The notes below the pieces were generated by a model, which worked only from the letters and a program-made list of their open reading frames with translations, had not been told where the DNA came from and made no database searches. From positions 1 to 64,000 of the forward strand of contig JAISZT010000099.1 in the NCBI GenBank assembly GCA_031284485.1: a stretch of DNA of 64,000 nucleotides. The letters run 5' to 3'. The number at the start of each line of letters is the position of its first letter. The stretch's first letter is position 1. Shown piece by piece: positions 17,088 to 24,841 of this stretch. Made by a program: the position numbers and the translations under genes. This stretch comes from Desulfovibrio sp. Its GTDB lineage: Bacteria > Desulfobacterota > Desulfovibrionia > Desulfovibrionales > Desulfovibrionaceae.

Positions 17088-18284
17088 TCAGATGACGCCT
17101 TCGGCCTTGAGCGTGGCGAGTTCTTTGTCGTCAATACCCAGCAGTTCCTTGTATACTTCAGCGCTGTGCTGCCCCAGTAGCGGGGCCGGGCTGCGTATGG
17201 AGGTCGGGGTTTCGGACAATTTGATGTGGGAACCGGTTATTTTCATCCTGCCGGCAACGGGGTGATCCACCTCGACAAACATTTCGCGGGCGCCCGCTAT
17301 ATGAGGGCAGGAAACAAGCTTGTCAATAGTGTTGATGGGCGCTGCCGGGCAACCCGCCGCGAGAAGCTTCTCCACTGCTTCGTCAGTGCTTTGCGTGTTG
17401 GTCCATTCTTCAATAATGGGCTTCAACTCGGCATGGTGAAGAACCCTGTTGGGATTGGATGAAAACCGCTCTTCCCTGACAAGTTCCGGTTTTCCCATGA
17501 CCTTGCAGCAAATTTCAAAAAGTTTGTCGTTGCCCGCCCCGATAACCATGCTGGCGTCTTTTGTTTTGAAAGAGTCGTAAGGGTAAACGGATTCATAGCG
17601 GTTGCCGATGCGCTGAGGTATCTTGCCCTGCGTCAGATAAATCTGGGTTATGATTTCAAGGCTTGCGACCACGGAATCGACAAGAGCCACATCCACTTTT
17701 TGTCCGATGCCTGTTGTTTTACAATTGTGAAGAGCCGCCAGAATTCCGATGGCGGAGGAAAGACCGGCCAGCACATCGCTCATGGCGGTGCCAGATCGGG
17801 TGGGTTCTCCGCCCGGCCAGCCTGTGGTGCTCATAAGCCCGCCCATGGCCTGGCCTATAATATCGTAGCCGGGACGCTGACTGAAGGGGCCGAAATGCCC
17901 GAAACCTGAAATCGCTCCATAGACGATGCGCGGATTAACTTTTTTCAGGTCTTCGTAGCCAAGACCCAGCTTTTCCATAGTGCCGGGGCGGTAGTTTTCG
18001 ATCACCACATCGGATTTTTTCACCAGGGCGAGAAAAATATCCTTTCCCCTGCCCTTGAGGTTGAGGGTACAGCCTTTTTTATTCCTGTTGAGATTCATGT
18101 AATAGGAGCTCTCGCCATTTTTGAACGGGGCGAAAGCGCGACTGTCGTCGCCTTTTTTGGGTTCTTCTATTTTGATGACTTCCGCGCCCATGTCGGCAAG
18201 CATCATGCTGCAAAAAGGCCCTGCGAGAACGCGGGTCAGATCCAGAACGCGCACACCTGCGAGAGCACCAGCGTTATTTGGCAT
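17088..18284 (-). CDS. Class III (CaiB/BaiF) CoA-transferase
   Basis: A 398-residue CaiB/BaiF-family enzyme that moves CoA from a donor such as succinyl-CoA to a free carboxylic acid. Family signatures are VRVLDLTRVLAGPFCSMMLADMGAEVIKIE at the N-terminus, with the catalytic aspartate in PGYDIIGQAMGG, and NRNKKGCTLNLK. ATG 18282-18284 follows GGAGGAAAT; the longer frame to 18326 lacks a start signal. It is the first gene of the operon, and its promoter region carries a sigma-54 site and a palindrome. It would activate the acid imported by the TRAP system for the downstream lyase. Confidence 0.92.
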   Translation of the reverse strand: MPNNAGALAGVRVLDLTRVLAGPFCSMMLADMGAEVIKIEEPKKGDDSRAFAPFKNGESSYYMNLNRNKKGCTLNLKGRGKDIFLALVKKSDVVIENYRPGTMEKLGLGYEDLKKVNPRIVYGAISGFGHFGPFSQRPGYDIIGQAMGGLMSTTGWPGGEPTRSGTAMSDVLAGLSSAIGILAALHNCKTTGIGQKVDVALVDSVVASLEIITQIYLTQGKIPQRIGNRYESVYPYDSFKTKDASMVIGAGNDKLFEICCKVMGKPELVREERFSSNPNRVLHHAELKPIIEEWTNTQSTDEAVEKLLAAGCPAAPINTIDKLVSCPHIAGAREMFVEVDHPVAGRMKITGSHIKLSETPTSIRSPAPLLGQHSAEVYKELLGIDDKELATLKAEGVI

Positions 18285-18322
18285 ATTTCCTCCGGTAAGT
18301 AAGAAGCGATTACGCTGTCTAT

Positions 18323-18337
18323 ACAAGAACAGTGCCA
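18323..18337 (-). promoter_or_regulatory. Sigma-54 (-24/-12) promoter for the CoA-transferase operon
   Basis: Read on the minus strand, TGGCAC (-24), five bases, then TTGT (-12). The -24 element is perfect and the -12 differs from TTGC at one base. It lies about 40 bases before the first start codon. The activator gene at 10833-12782 is of the class that needs such a promoter. Confidence 0.7.
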
Positions 18338-18442
18338 GAGGTGTTTTTTTTCTTTTGTCAATACTATCTACTTGAATATTTTATTTTTTTTGAATACTTC
18401 CGATGACGCCGCCCGATAAAGCGGCAAAAAAACATCATTTTC

Positions 18443-18480
18443 TGTAACATAATTGTTACACAATCAATAACACTGTTACA
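18443..18480. promoter_or_regulatory. Candidate enhancer (UAS) for the sigma-54 activator
   Basis: A palindrome TGTAACA-TAAT-TGTTACA occupies 18443-18460 and a third copy of the half-site, TGTTACA, is at 18474-18480, about two helical turns away. The palindrome centre is roughly 120 bp upstream of the -24/-12 promoter, the usual distance for enhancer-binding proteins. An AT-rich stretch between the two could help DNA looping. Confidence 0.55.
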
Positions 18481-18534
18481 CGGATCTTCATGAAAAACTT
18501 CTAAAGCAAACCTTTAAAACCGCAATGCGAAACA

Positions 18535-18600
18535 AGAAGATGTATATTTTTTTTAAATATTTTTTTCAATATATTATATAAATAAATAAAAAATTTTTTA
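18535..18600. other. Very AT-rich tract in the 445-bp gap 18285-18729
   Basis: This gap holds no gene that I can find. Its middle contains about 65 bases of almost pure A/T with phased A and T runs, in a GC-rich neighbourhood. It lies between the divergent operon's enhancer region and the promoter at 18631, so it may act as curved or UP-element DNA. Confidence 0.5.
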
Positions 18601-18630
18601 TGCGATCTTGCTGTTTTTTCACTGCGATTC

Positions 18631-18659
18631 TTGACAAGACAAAGCGAGGATGCTAATTT
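18631..18659 (+). promoter_or_regulatory. Sigma-70-type promoter for the 125-residue protein
   Basis: TTGACA at 18631-18636, 17-base spacer, TAATTT at 18654-18659. It lies about 70 bases before the ATG at 18730. Confidence 0.6.
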
Positions 18660-18729
18660 CCATCACCGTGACACAGTCATTTTTTCACAATGGATAAGCA
18701 GGGTTAGCCATGCTCAGGCGGAGGAAGGA

Positions 18730-19107
18730 ATGAACACCCAAAGCACTATGGAACAGATCTGTCTCAAACATGACAACGGCAGCGATCTGCAGTTCTGCGG
18801 ACGACTTTTTTCAGAATGTTCCTGGTTTGATGAAAAATATGGCATGTTTACCCGGCAGAAACTGTACGTTACCGACAACAATGAGCAGGTGTACTATATA
18901 GTGCGCTCCGACGGGCAGGAACACAGCCGCCACGCCTACCGCCTTGCCGTGCAGGGCAACAACTGCATTATCCACAACGGCTCCACTGAAATGTCCATGC
19001 AGTTTGACTTGCTCATGCTGGCCGTGCGCGGGCTTTGCGGCATCAAGGACGGCGAAACCCCCACCCTTTCCGAAGTGGAACATATACTCAAAGCCGCCAA
19101 CGCCTGA
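18730..19107 (+). CDS. Hypothetical protein, 125 residues
   Basis: Starts MNTQSTMEQICLKHDNG with GGAGGAAGGA directly before the ATG. The body has alternating strand-like segments (KLYVTDNNEQVYYIV, AYRLAVQGNNCIIHNG, STEMSMQFDLLMLAV) and ends in a helix (LSEVEHILKAANA). This is a compact soluble domain with no signal peptide or membrane segment. I do not recognise the family. It has its own promoter and converges with the AEC permease gene 8 bases away. Confidence 0.7.
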   Translation: MNTQSTMEQICLKHDNGSDLQFCGRLFSECSWFDEKYGMFTRQKLYVTDNNEQVYYIVRSDGQEHSRHAYRLAVQGNNCIIHNGSTEMSMQFDLLMLAVRGLCGIKDGETPTLSEVEHILKAANA

Positions 19108-19115
19108 GCATCCCT

Positions 19116-20078
19116 TCAAGCCCCAAAGCCGTTCACGGCGTGCAGCGCCAGGGCTGTCAGCGAAATGGTGAACAGGCTGAACGCCGTGCTCATGAAGATG
19201 ATGACCGGCGTATCTTCAACTGCCACATTGTATTTTTCAGAAAGTAAAATGCAGGAAACACCGGCCGGCATGGCGCTCACGAGAACGCCCACATTGAGCG
19301 CCATGCCGCTTACGCCGAACGCGGCCAGACACACATAGGTCAGCAGGGGCTGCGCGACAAATTTAGCCAGATGAACAGGCAGGTGGTTGGCGAGACGGGC
19401 CAGATATCCGCCGCTTGCGGAAGCAAGCTGCATGTGCAGCGACATGCCTATGGAAAAGAGCGCGCAGGGGGCTGCCGTCGCGGCAAGCATGGACAGTGCC
19501 GCCATGCAGGTTTTGGGAAACGGGATGCCGGACACGCTGATCAGGATGCCGCACAGGGCGGAAAGAAGAACGGGGTTTTTGGCCGAGGCCGCAAAAACCC
19601 CTCTGACCGCGCCTGTTCTGCCTTTGCCCTCACGCAGCAATTCAAGCAGCACATCGACAAAAATGAAGGTGGCGTTGCCGATCACAGTAATAACAATCGC
19701 CGTCGCAAGGGCAAATTCGTCGCCGGGCAGAAGCAGAATTATCACCGACAATCCCATATAGCCATAATTGGGAAAGCTGCCCAGCAGCCCCAGGACAATG
19801 CTTTCCTTTCCGCCCCGGCGCATGCCCGCTCTGGCGGCGATGTAAGCGGCAATAAAACTCGCTGCCAGCCCGGCAAACGTGCCCGCGATAATTTCTCCGG
19901 AAAAGCTCCGGGAGTCACATCCCGCCATCTGGGTAAAAAGCATGGCTGGCAAGCTTATCCAGTAAACAAACTGGTTGAGGCACTGCGCTGTGTTCCCGTG
20001 CAGCAGCCGGGCGCGCTGGATCACGGCGCCGACAAAGATAATGCCGAATATGGGGATGAGACTTGAGAGTATGGTCAT
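19116..20078 (-). CDS. AEC-family (auxin efflux carrier-like) permease
   Basis: A 320-residue membrane protein with about ten hydrophobic segments in two halves, as in the AEC/MdcF family. Conserved pieces include the N-terminal LIPIFGIIFVGAVIQRARLL, YWISLPAMLFTQMA, the GLLGSFPNYGYMGLSVIILLL region and the C-terminal GMALNVGVLVSAMPAGVSCILLSEKYNVA with the mid-membrane helix break. Members export or import organic acids such as malonate or malate. The substrate here is unknown. The stop converges on the small gene at 18730-19107, and the next gene upstream on this strand ends 25 bases away. Confidence 0.87.
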   Translation of the reverse strand: MTILSSLIPIFGIIFVGAVIQRARLLHGNTAQCLNQFVYWISLPAMLFTQMAGCDSRSFSGEIIAGTFAGLAASFIAAYIAARAGMRRGGKESIVLGLLGSFPNYGYMGLSVIILLLPGDEFALATAIVITVIGNATFIFVDVLLELLREGKGRTGAVRGVFAASAKNPVLLSALCGILISVSGIPFPKTCMAALSMLAATAAPCALFSIGMSLHMQLASASGGYLARLANHLPVHLAKFVAQPLLTYVCLAAFGVSGMALNVGVLVSAMPAGVSCILLSEKYNVAVEDTPVIIFMSTAFSLFTISLTALALHAVNGFGA

Positions 20079-20103
20079 GGCGCAAACTCCGGCAATGCGG
20101 GGA

Positions 20104-20979
20104 TTATGGCTTTGCGCCCCCCTCGCGTTGCGGGGGCATGAAATGGTTCGTTACCCACGTCAGAGCCAGGATGTAAAGCGCGGCGACAACGCTTATGGCG
20201 GTGTCCAGCGGCGGCAGGGCGGAAAGCGACAAACGCATGAGCAGAGTGCCGATGACAAAGCCCGAATTGCGGAACACGGCGTGAAAGGTGGGCATATAAC
20301 GCTGGGCAATGAGCACAAGGGCGATATCGGCAAAAATGAGCACTGTGTAAATAGTTTCAAAAAAATCCTGCCCGCTGCCGCGCGCCACAAAAAGAAAGAG
20401 GTCGCGCGCGGCCAGACAGCAAAAAATAACAAACAGAAAAAGCGCGAGCAGTTTTTTCGTCATCACATAACGCATGCGTATATCCGGCGTCTGAATAAAG
20501 CCCTGACTGCGAAAAATACGGTTAAACACGCAAAGGCAGCCAAAAATGCACAGCGCGCCGACGCCGGAGACAATAATATTCAATACGGGATCAAAGTTGC
20601 CGGCCACGCTGACCGGTTCGGGCAGCGCGCCGAGTTCCTTGAAGGCGTTACGCAACAAAATCAGGGCAAGTATTTCAAGCTGTTTGCCGACGGAGCGGCC
20701 GACGGAGCGGGAAATTGTCAGAATAAGCCCCATAACTTCCAGAGCGAGAATTAACGTGAAGGCCAGGTGAATGGCGTTAAAATGCCCCAGCGGCGTTATG
20801 GCCGCAAGCCGGGGGGGGAGCAATCCGTTGCGGTTCAACTCAATGCCCGCAAGGGCGATCAGGTAAATCCATAAAATAATCAGGCCGATGCGACGTTGGG
20901 TCACAGGATGTTCAAAAACATGGTGCACAAAATCAAAAACATCAGTAACTGGTTGTAAATGATGTATTAACATTCTCAT
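20104..20979 (-). CDS. Unidentified integral membrane protein
   Basis: A 291-residue protein with about seven hydrophobic segments (for example IGLIILWIYLIALAG, LAFTLILALEVMGLIL, LLALFLFVIFCCLAARDLFL, TAISVVAALYILALTW). It has an N-terminal His-rich stretch (LIHHLQPVTDVFDFVHHVFEH) and a polar loop with QLEILALILLRNAFKELG. GGAG is 6 bases before the ATG at 20977-20979; the open frame to 21240 upstream of that is noise. It precedes the AEC permease gene by 25 bases and may be co-transcribed with it. I do not recognise the family. Confidence 0.75.
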   Translation of the reverse strand: MRMLIHHLQPVTDVFDFVHHVFEHPVTQRRIGLIILWIYLIALAGIELNRNGLLPPRLAAITPLGHFNAIHLAFTLILALEVMGLILTISRSVGRSVGKQLEILALILLRNAFKELGALPEPVSVAGNFDPVLNIIVSGVGALCIFGCLCVFNRIFRSQGFIQTPDIRMRYVMTKKLLALFLFVIFCCLAARDLFLFVARGSGQDFFETIYTVLIFADIALVLIAQRYMPTFHAVFRNSGFVIGTLLMRLSLSALPPLDTAISVVAALYILALTWVTNHFMPPQREGGAKP

Positions 20980-21086
20980 TGGATTCTCCGCAAGCACAAG
21001 CGCAAACTCAGTAATTAAGCACTTTGTCCCATGCGTCAAGGTCGGGCGCGCCCGACACGGGCGCATGCCATTATGGCTGTTATTTC

Positions 21087-21114
21087 TTGACAAAAGAACG
21101 GACGGCGGTATAAT
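21087..21114 (+). promoter_or_regulatory. Strong sigma-70-type promoter for the FIST/kinase operon
   Basis: TTGACA at 21087-21092, 16 bases, TATAAT at 21109-21114: both elements are perfect. The leader to the GTG start at 21224 is about 100 nt and contains a GCGGTT/AACCGC stem. I could not match it to a known riboswitch. Confidence 0.75.
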
Positions 21115-21223
21115 TTCTTTCACGCCCGGAAAACGAAAACGATCATGCGAAAACCGAATAATAAGCTCTGCCGAAGCGCGGCGGTTTTGCCGGCCGAACC
21201 GCACAGCAGAAAGGAGTACAGCC

Positions 21224-22378
21224 GTGGTGAAGATGTTCACAGCATATACCGAAGAAGTCGACGATGTCGAGAGCGCCGTTGACGAGATACTGCGTCAGGT
21301 TGACATCGCCGGCCTGTCTTCCGAGTCCGTGGGGATACTGTTCTGTCACCGGGAGTTTCTCGACTCCGGCGTTGTCGACGGGTTGCGCGCCCGTCTGCCC
21401 TTTGATGTGATCGGCATGACGACCATGGCCGGAGCGACCGCTGCCGGGCACGGCGACTTCATGCTCAATCTCGCCGTGTTGAGCGGGGACGATGTTGTTT
21501 TCCGAACCGCCGTCACCGAACCGCTGACGGCCGGCAACGCCCGGGAAGCCATGGCTGCCGCCTACGGCGCGGCGCGCGCGCAGCTGCCCGGCGACCCGGC
21601 GTTCATCATCAGCTTTTTCCCCTTTCTTAACGACATAAGCAGCGCCGACGTCCTCAAATATCTGGACGCCGCATGCAGCGGCATCCCCGTATGGGGCAGC
21701 GTGGCCAGCGGCATGGACATGTCCTATGCCGGCGCCGGCATCATCGGGGACGGCAGCTTCCATGAAAAGTCCGCCGTCGTGCTGCTGCTTTACGGACCGC
21801 TTGAGCCGGAATTCATCGTGGCCTCCATACCCGACAGAAACATCAGCGACCGCGGCGCACTTATTACGGAATCGGACGGCTGTATTCTAAAAAAAGTCAA
21901 TGATATACCGCTGTTGTCGTATTTTGAAGATGCGGGCATCGTCATGCGCATCGGGCAGGACAACACCACCTTGCCGTTGATGGTGGACTACGGGGACGGC
22001 TCGAAACCCGTGGCCCTGGCCGTTTACGCCCTGACCCCGGAGAACTGGGCCGTGTGCGGAGGCGAGGTGCCGGAGGGGGCGTTTTTCTTCTGCGGTGAAA
22101 TGGACAAGGACGGCATTATGGAAAGCGCCGGCGAGGCAATGACCCAAATTCAGAAAGTGGAGGGGAAAACCTGCCTGCTCATGCTCCCCTGCGTCACGCG
22201 CTACATTATGATGACGCCCGAACAGGACGAAGAAATACGCTTTGTCTCCGAAACGCTGGGCGGCAGGAAGCCCTTTGTCTTCGCCCTGTCCGGCGGTGAA
22301 ATCTGCCCGGTGCGGGACCGTAACGGAGTCCGGCACAACCGGCACCACAATTTTACCTTCTCAGCCTGCCTGTTCTGA
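21224..22378 (+). CDS. FIST-domain sensory protein
   Basis: A 384-residue soluble protein made of a FIST N domain followed by a FIST C domain, a ligand-sensing module often coupled to two-component signalling. Visible features are LSSESVGILFCHREFLDSG, the GMTTMAGATAAGHGDFMLNLAVLSGDD block, GIPVWGSVASGMDMSYAGAGIIGDG, and the C-terminal half with LIMPC-like LLMLPCVTRYIM and ALSGGEICPV. The start is GTG 21224, 7 bases after AAAGGAG; the first in-frame ATG is 9 bases later. The kinase gene starts 8 bases after its stop. Small molecules such as amino acids are suggested ligands for FIST domains in general; the ligand here is unknown. Confidence 0.9.
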   Translation: MVKMFTAYTEEVDDVESAVDEILRQVDIAGLSSESVGILFCHREFLDSGVVDGLRARLPFDVIGMTTMAGATAAGHGDFMLNLAVLSGDDVVFRTAVTEPLTAGNAREAMAAAYGAARAQLPGDPAFIISFFPFLNDISSADVLKYLDAACSGIPVWGSVASGMDMSYAGAGIIGDGSFHEKSAVVLLLYGPLEPEFIVASIPDRNISDRGALITESDGCILKKVNDIPLLSYFEDAGIVMRIGQDNTTLPLMVDYGDGSKPVALAVYALTPENWAVCGGEVPEGAFFFCGEMDKDGIMESAGEAMTQIQKVEGKTCLLMLPCVTRYIMMTPEQDEEIRFVSETLGGRKPFVFALSGGEICPVRDRNGVRHNRHHNFTFSACLF

Positions 22379-22385
22379 AGCGGTT

Positions 22386-24620
22386 ATGGAAGGGGGCAAC
22401 ACGCCGGGTCGCGGCACGGAAAACGACTGCGCGCGCGGCCCGCTTGAAGAGGGCAACACGGCGGTTTGCGATGCGGAAAACGTGGAGACGCGCGACGAGT
22501 TGCAGGAATTGCGCTGGCTTGTTGAAGCACAGCGCCGGCGCATTGAAGAATTTGAGAAAAACGAGAAAAAAAACGCACGTGAAGTGAACCGGCTGCACCG
22601 GGCCATAGAACACGAGCGCACCGTCGGTATAGCCAAGGCCAACCGGGAAGCGGCCAAATCCCTCGCACAGCGCGAACGCGAACGCTACATGCGTCTGGTG
22701 CTGGAAAACAGCTCCGATATTATCCTGTTGTTGGACAAAAACCTCAGGTTTGTCTACTGCACCAGGATCTTTCTGGGAAAAATAGGCAACCCGGACACCA
22801 GGCATCTCGTCGGCCGCACCTTTCAGGAGGTCTTCGGGCGTTTCGCCGGGGAGGAAATTACCGACGCCTTTTTCGAGACAATGCGCGATGCGGTGCGCGT
22901 GAACTCCCCCGCCGAACGGACCGTGGAAATAGGCGCGCAGGCGGACGGGCACAAGTATACCGCGGTCTTTACGCCCATGAGCGACGAAAGCGGAGCCAAC
23001 AAAGGCATCCTGGTCCACCTGCACGATGTGACCGTCATCGAGAGGGCGCGTGAAATGGCCGAGCGCGCCAGCACGGCGAAATCCGACTTTCTCTCGAACA
23101 TGAGCCACGAGATACGCACCCCCCTGAATGCCGTCATCGGCATGACGGCCCTTGCCAAGGAGTCGCCCTCCGCGGAGCGCAAGGCGTACTGCCTGGACAG
23201 GATAGAGGAGGCTTCCCGGCATTTGCTGGGGATCATCAACGACATTCTGGACATGTCCAAAATTGAGGCCAACAAGTTCGTCCTTTCGCCCGAAGAGTTC
23301 AATGTCGAACATATGCTCCGCAGAGTGACCGATGTGGTCAACTTCAAGGTAGCCGAGAAACAGCAGAAGCTTTTCGTCAACATCGACAGGAATATACCGC
23401 GCATTCTGATCGGCGACGACCAGCGGCTCGCGCAGGTCATCACCAATCTGCTCTCCAATGCCGTAAAATTTACCCCGGAGTCGGGAACCATACGCGTAAA
23501 CGTTGAACTGGAGCAGGACGCCGGCGCACACTGCACGCTGCTTGTGCAGGTCGCGGACACGGGCATAGGCATCAGCAACGAGCAGCAGTCGCGCATCTTC
23601 CGATCTTTTGAGCAGGCGGAAAGCGGCACTTCACGCAAGTTCGGCGGCACCGGCCTGGGTCTGGCCATCTCCAGGCGCATCGTCGAAATGATGGACGGGC
23701 ATATCCGCGTGGAATCGGAGGCCGGCAAAGGCTCGACCTTCATCTTTACCGCGCGGCTGGCCAAAGGGAAAGAGGAACAACACCCCCTGCTGGAAGGCGT
23801 GAACTGGGATACGCTGCGCGTCCTCGCCGTCGACGACGATCCGGAACTCCTGATGTATTTCACGCACCTGGCCGAACATCTCGGCTTCGCCTGCGACACC
23901 GCGCCGGGCGGCGCTGAAGCCTTGCGGATGATCGAGAGCAACGGCCCTTATGACCTGTATTTTGTGGACTGGAAAATGCCCGGCATAGACGGCATGGAAC
24001 TGTCGCGCCGGATCAGGGACTACGGCGCGGACAAATCCGTGGTCATCATGATTTCTGCGGCGGAATGGGGCCGAATTGAAGACGACGCGAAACAGGCCGG
24101 GGTCGGCAAATTTTTGTCCAAACCCCTTTTCCCGTCCGATCTGGCCGACTGTATCGGCAGTTGCCTGGGAAGGGGCGGCATCAAGGAAGAACGCGCGGAG
24201 GCGGACTGTTTTCGGGAGTTTCGCATCCTGCTGGCCGAGGATGTGGATATCAACAGGGAAATTGTCGTCAGCCTGCTTGAGCCGACGGGTCTGGGCGTCG
24301 ACTGCGCGGAAAACGGCGCGCTGGCGGTCGCGATGTACGCAGCCGGGCCGGAGCGCTACAGCATGATTTTCATGGATGTGCAGATGCCTGAGATGGACGG
24401 TTACGAAGCCACGCGGCGCATCCGCGCCCTGGAGCATCCTCTGGCCGCGCATGTGCCCATCGTGGCCATGACGGCGAACGTGTTCAAGGAAGACATCGAG
24501 CGTTGCCTGCAGGCGGGCATGAACGACCACGTGGGCAAGCCCATTGACCTGAACGAGGTGCTGCACATGCTGCGCCGTTATCTGACCGGCGCCGGGCCGC
24601 ACCCGAGTCCGCATTGCTGA
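22386..24620 (+). CDS. Hybrid sensor histidine kinase with PAS and two receiver domains
   Basis: A 744-residue cytoplasmic hybrid kinase with no membrane segment. Order: an N-terminal coiled coil (about residues 35-100, LRWLVEAQRRRIEEFEKN), a PAS domain (about 105-220), HisKA with the phospho-accepting His241 in MSHEIRTPLNAV, HATPase_c with NLLSNAVKF, DTGIGI and GGTGLGLAI, a first receiver with Asp528 (VDWKMPGIDG) and a second with Asp664 (MDVQMPEMDG). No Hpt domain or output domain is present, so phosphate must pass to another protein. Its only obvious input partner is the FIST protein encoded directly upstream. ATG 22386 has a poor ribosome binding site, so translational coupling is likely. 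Confidence 0.93.
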   Translation: MEGGNTPGRGTENDCARGPLEEGNTAVCDAENVETRDELQELRWLVEAQRRRIEEFEKNEKKNAREVNRLHRAIEHERTVGIAKANREAAKSLAQRERERYMRLVLENSSDIILLLDKNLRFVYCTRIFLGKIGNPDTRHLVGRTFQEVFGRFAGEEITDAFFETMRDAVRVNSPAERTVEIGAQADGHKYTAVFTPMSDESGANKGILVHLHDVTVIERAREMAERASTAKSDFLSNMSHEIRTPLNAVIGMTALAKESPSAERKAYCLDRIEEASRHLLGIINDILDMSKIEANKFVLSPEEFNVEHMLRRVTDVVNFKVAEKQQKLFVNIDRNIPRILIGDDQRLAQVITNLLSNAVKFTPESGTIRVNVELEQDAGAHCTLLVQVADTGIGISNEQQSRIFRSFEQAESGTSRKFGGTGLGLAISRRIVEMMDGHIRVESEAGKGSTFIFTARLAKGKEEQHPLLEGVNWDTLRVLAVDDDPELLMYFTHLAEHLGFACDTAPGGAEALRMIESNGPYDLYFVDWKMPGIDGMELSRRIRDYGADKSVVIMISAAEWGRIEDDAKQAGVGKFLSKPLFPSDLADCIGSCLGRGGIKEERAEADCFREFRILLAEDVDINREIVVSLLEPTGLGVDCAENGALAVAMYAAGPERYSMIFMDVQMPEMDGYEATRRIRALEHPLAAHVPIVAMTANVFKEDIERCLQAGMNDHVGKPIDLNEVLHMLRRYLTGAGPHPSPHC

Positions 24621-24636
24621 TTTCTGCGGAAATCAG
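24617..24636 (+). terminator. Stem-loop at the end of the hybrid kinase gene
   Basis: CTGATTTC-TGCG-GAAATCAG forms a perfect 8-bp stem that includes the kinase stop codon. There is no T-run after it, so it is a weak terminator candidate or an mRNA 3'-end stabiliser. Confidence 0.4.
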
Positions 24637-24637
24637 T

Positions 24638-24841
24638 AAACATCGGCCGTAGAGGTGGTTCCCACTGTTTGGACAGGCTTCAGCGGTTCCTTGGCTTGTC
24701 TTTTCCCTTATCAGGCTACCTTCAGCAAGTTCTGTTCACGGCGCATGCCGCGCTTGCCATCCGGCAATATTGAAAGTAGTATGCCTCAAATCTTGCGCGC
24801 ACAGCGCGCATTTTTACTTCCAGCGCCGTGAGGTTTCTGTC
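24638..24841. other. Unassigned 200-bp stretch, possible gene remnant
   Basis: No convincing gene. On the minus strand two short frames look coding-like. One ends at 24711 (KRGMRREQNLLKVA). The other lies just downstream and ends with VQTVGTTSTADVY. They are separated by stop codons and may be remains of one reading frame. I could not assign them to a family. Confidence 0.3.

Noticed and set aside
21115-21223. Cyclic-di-GMP or other riboswitch in the FIST leader
   Set aside because: A stem is present but none of the conserved riboswitch sequences were found.
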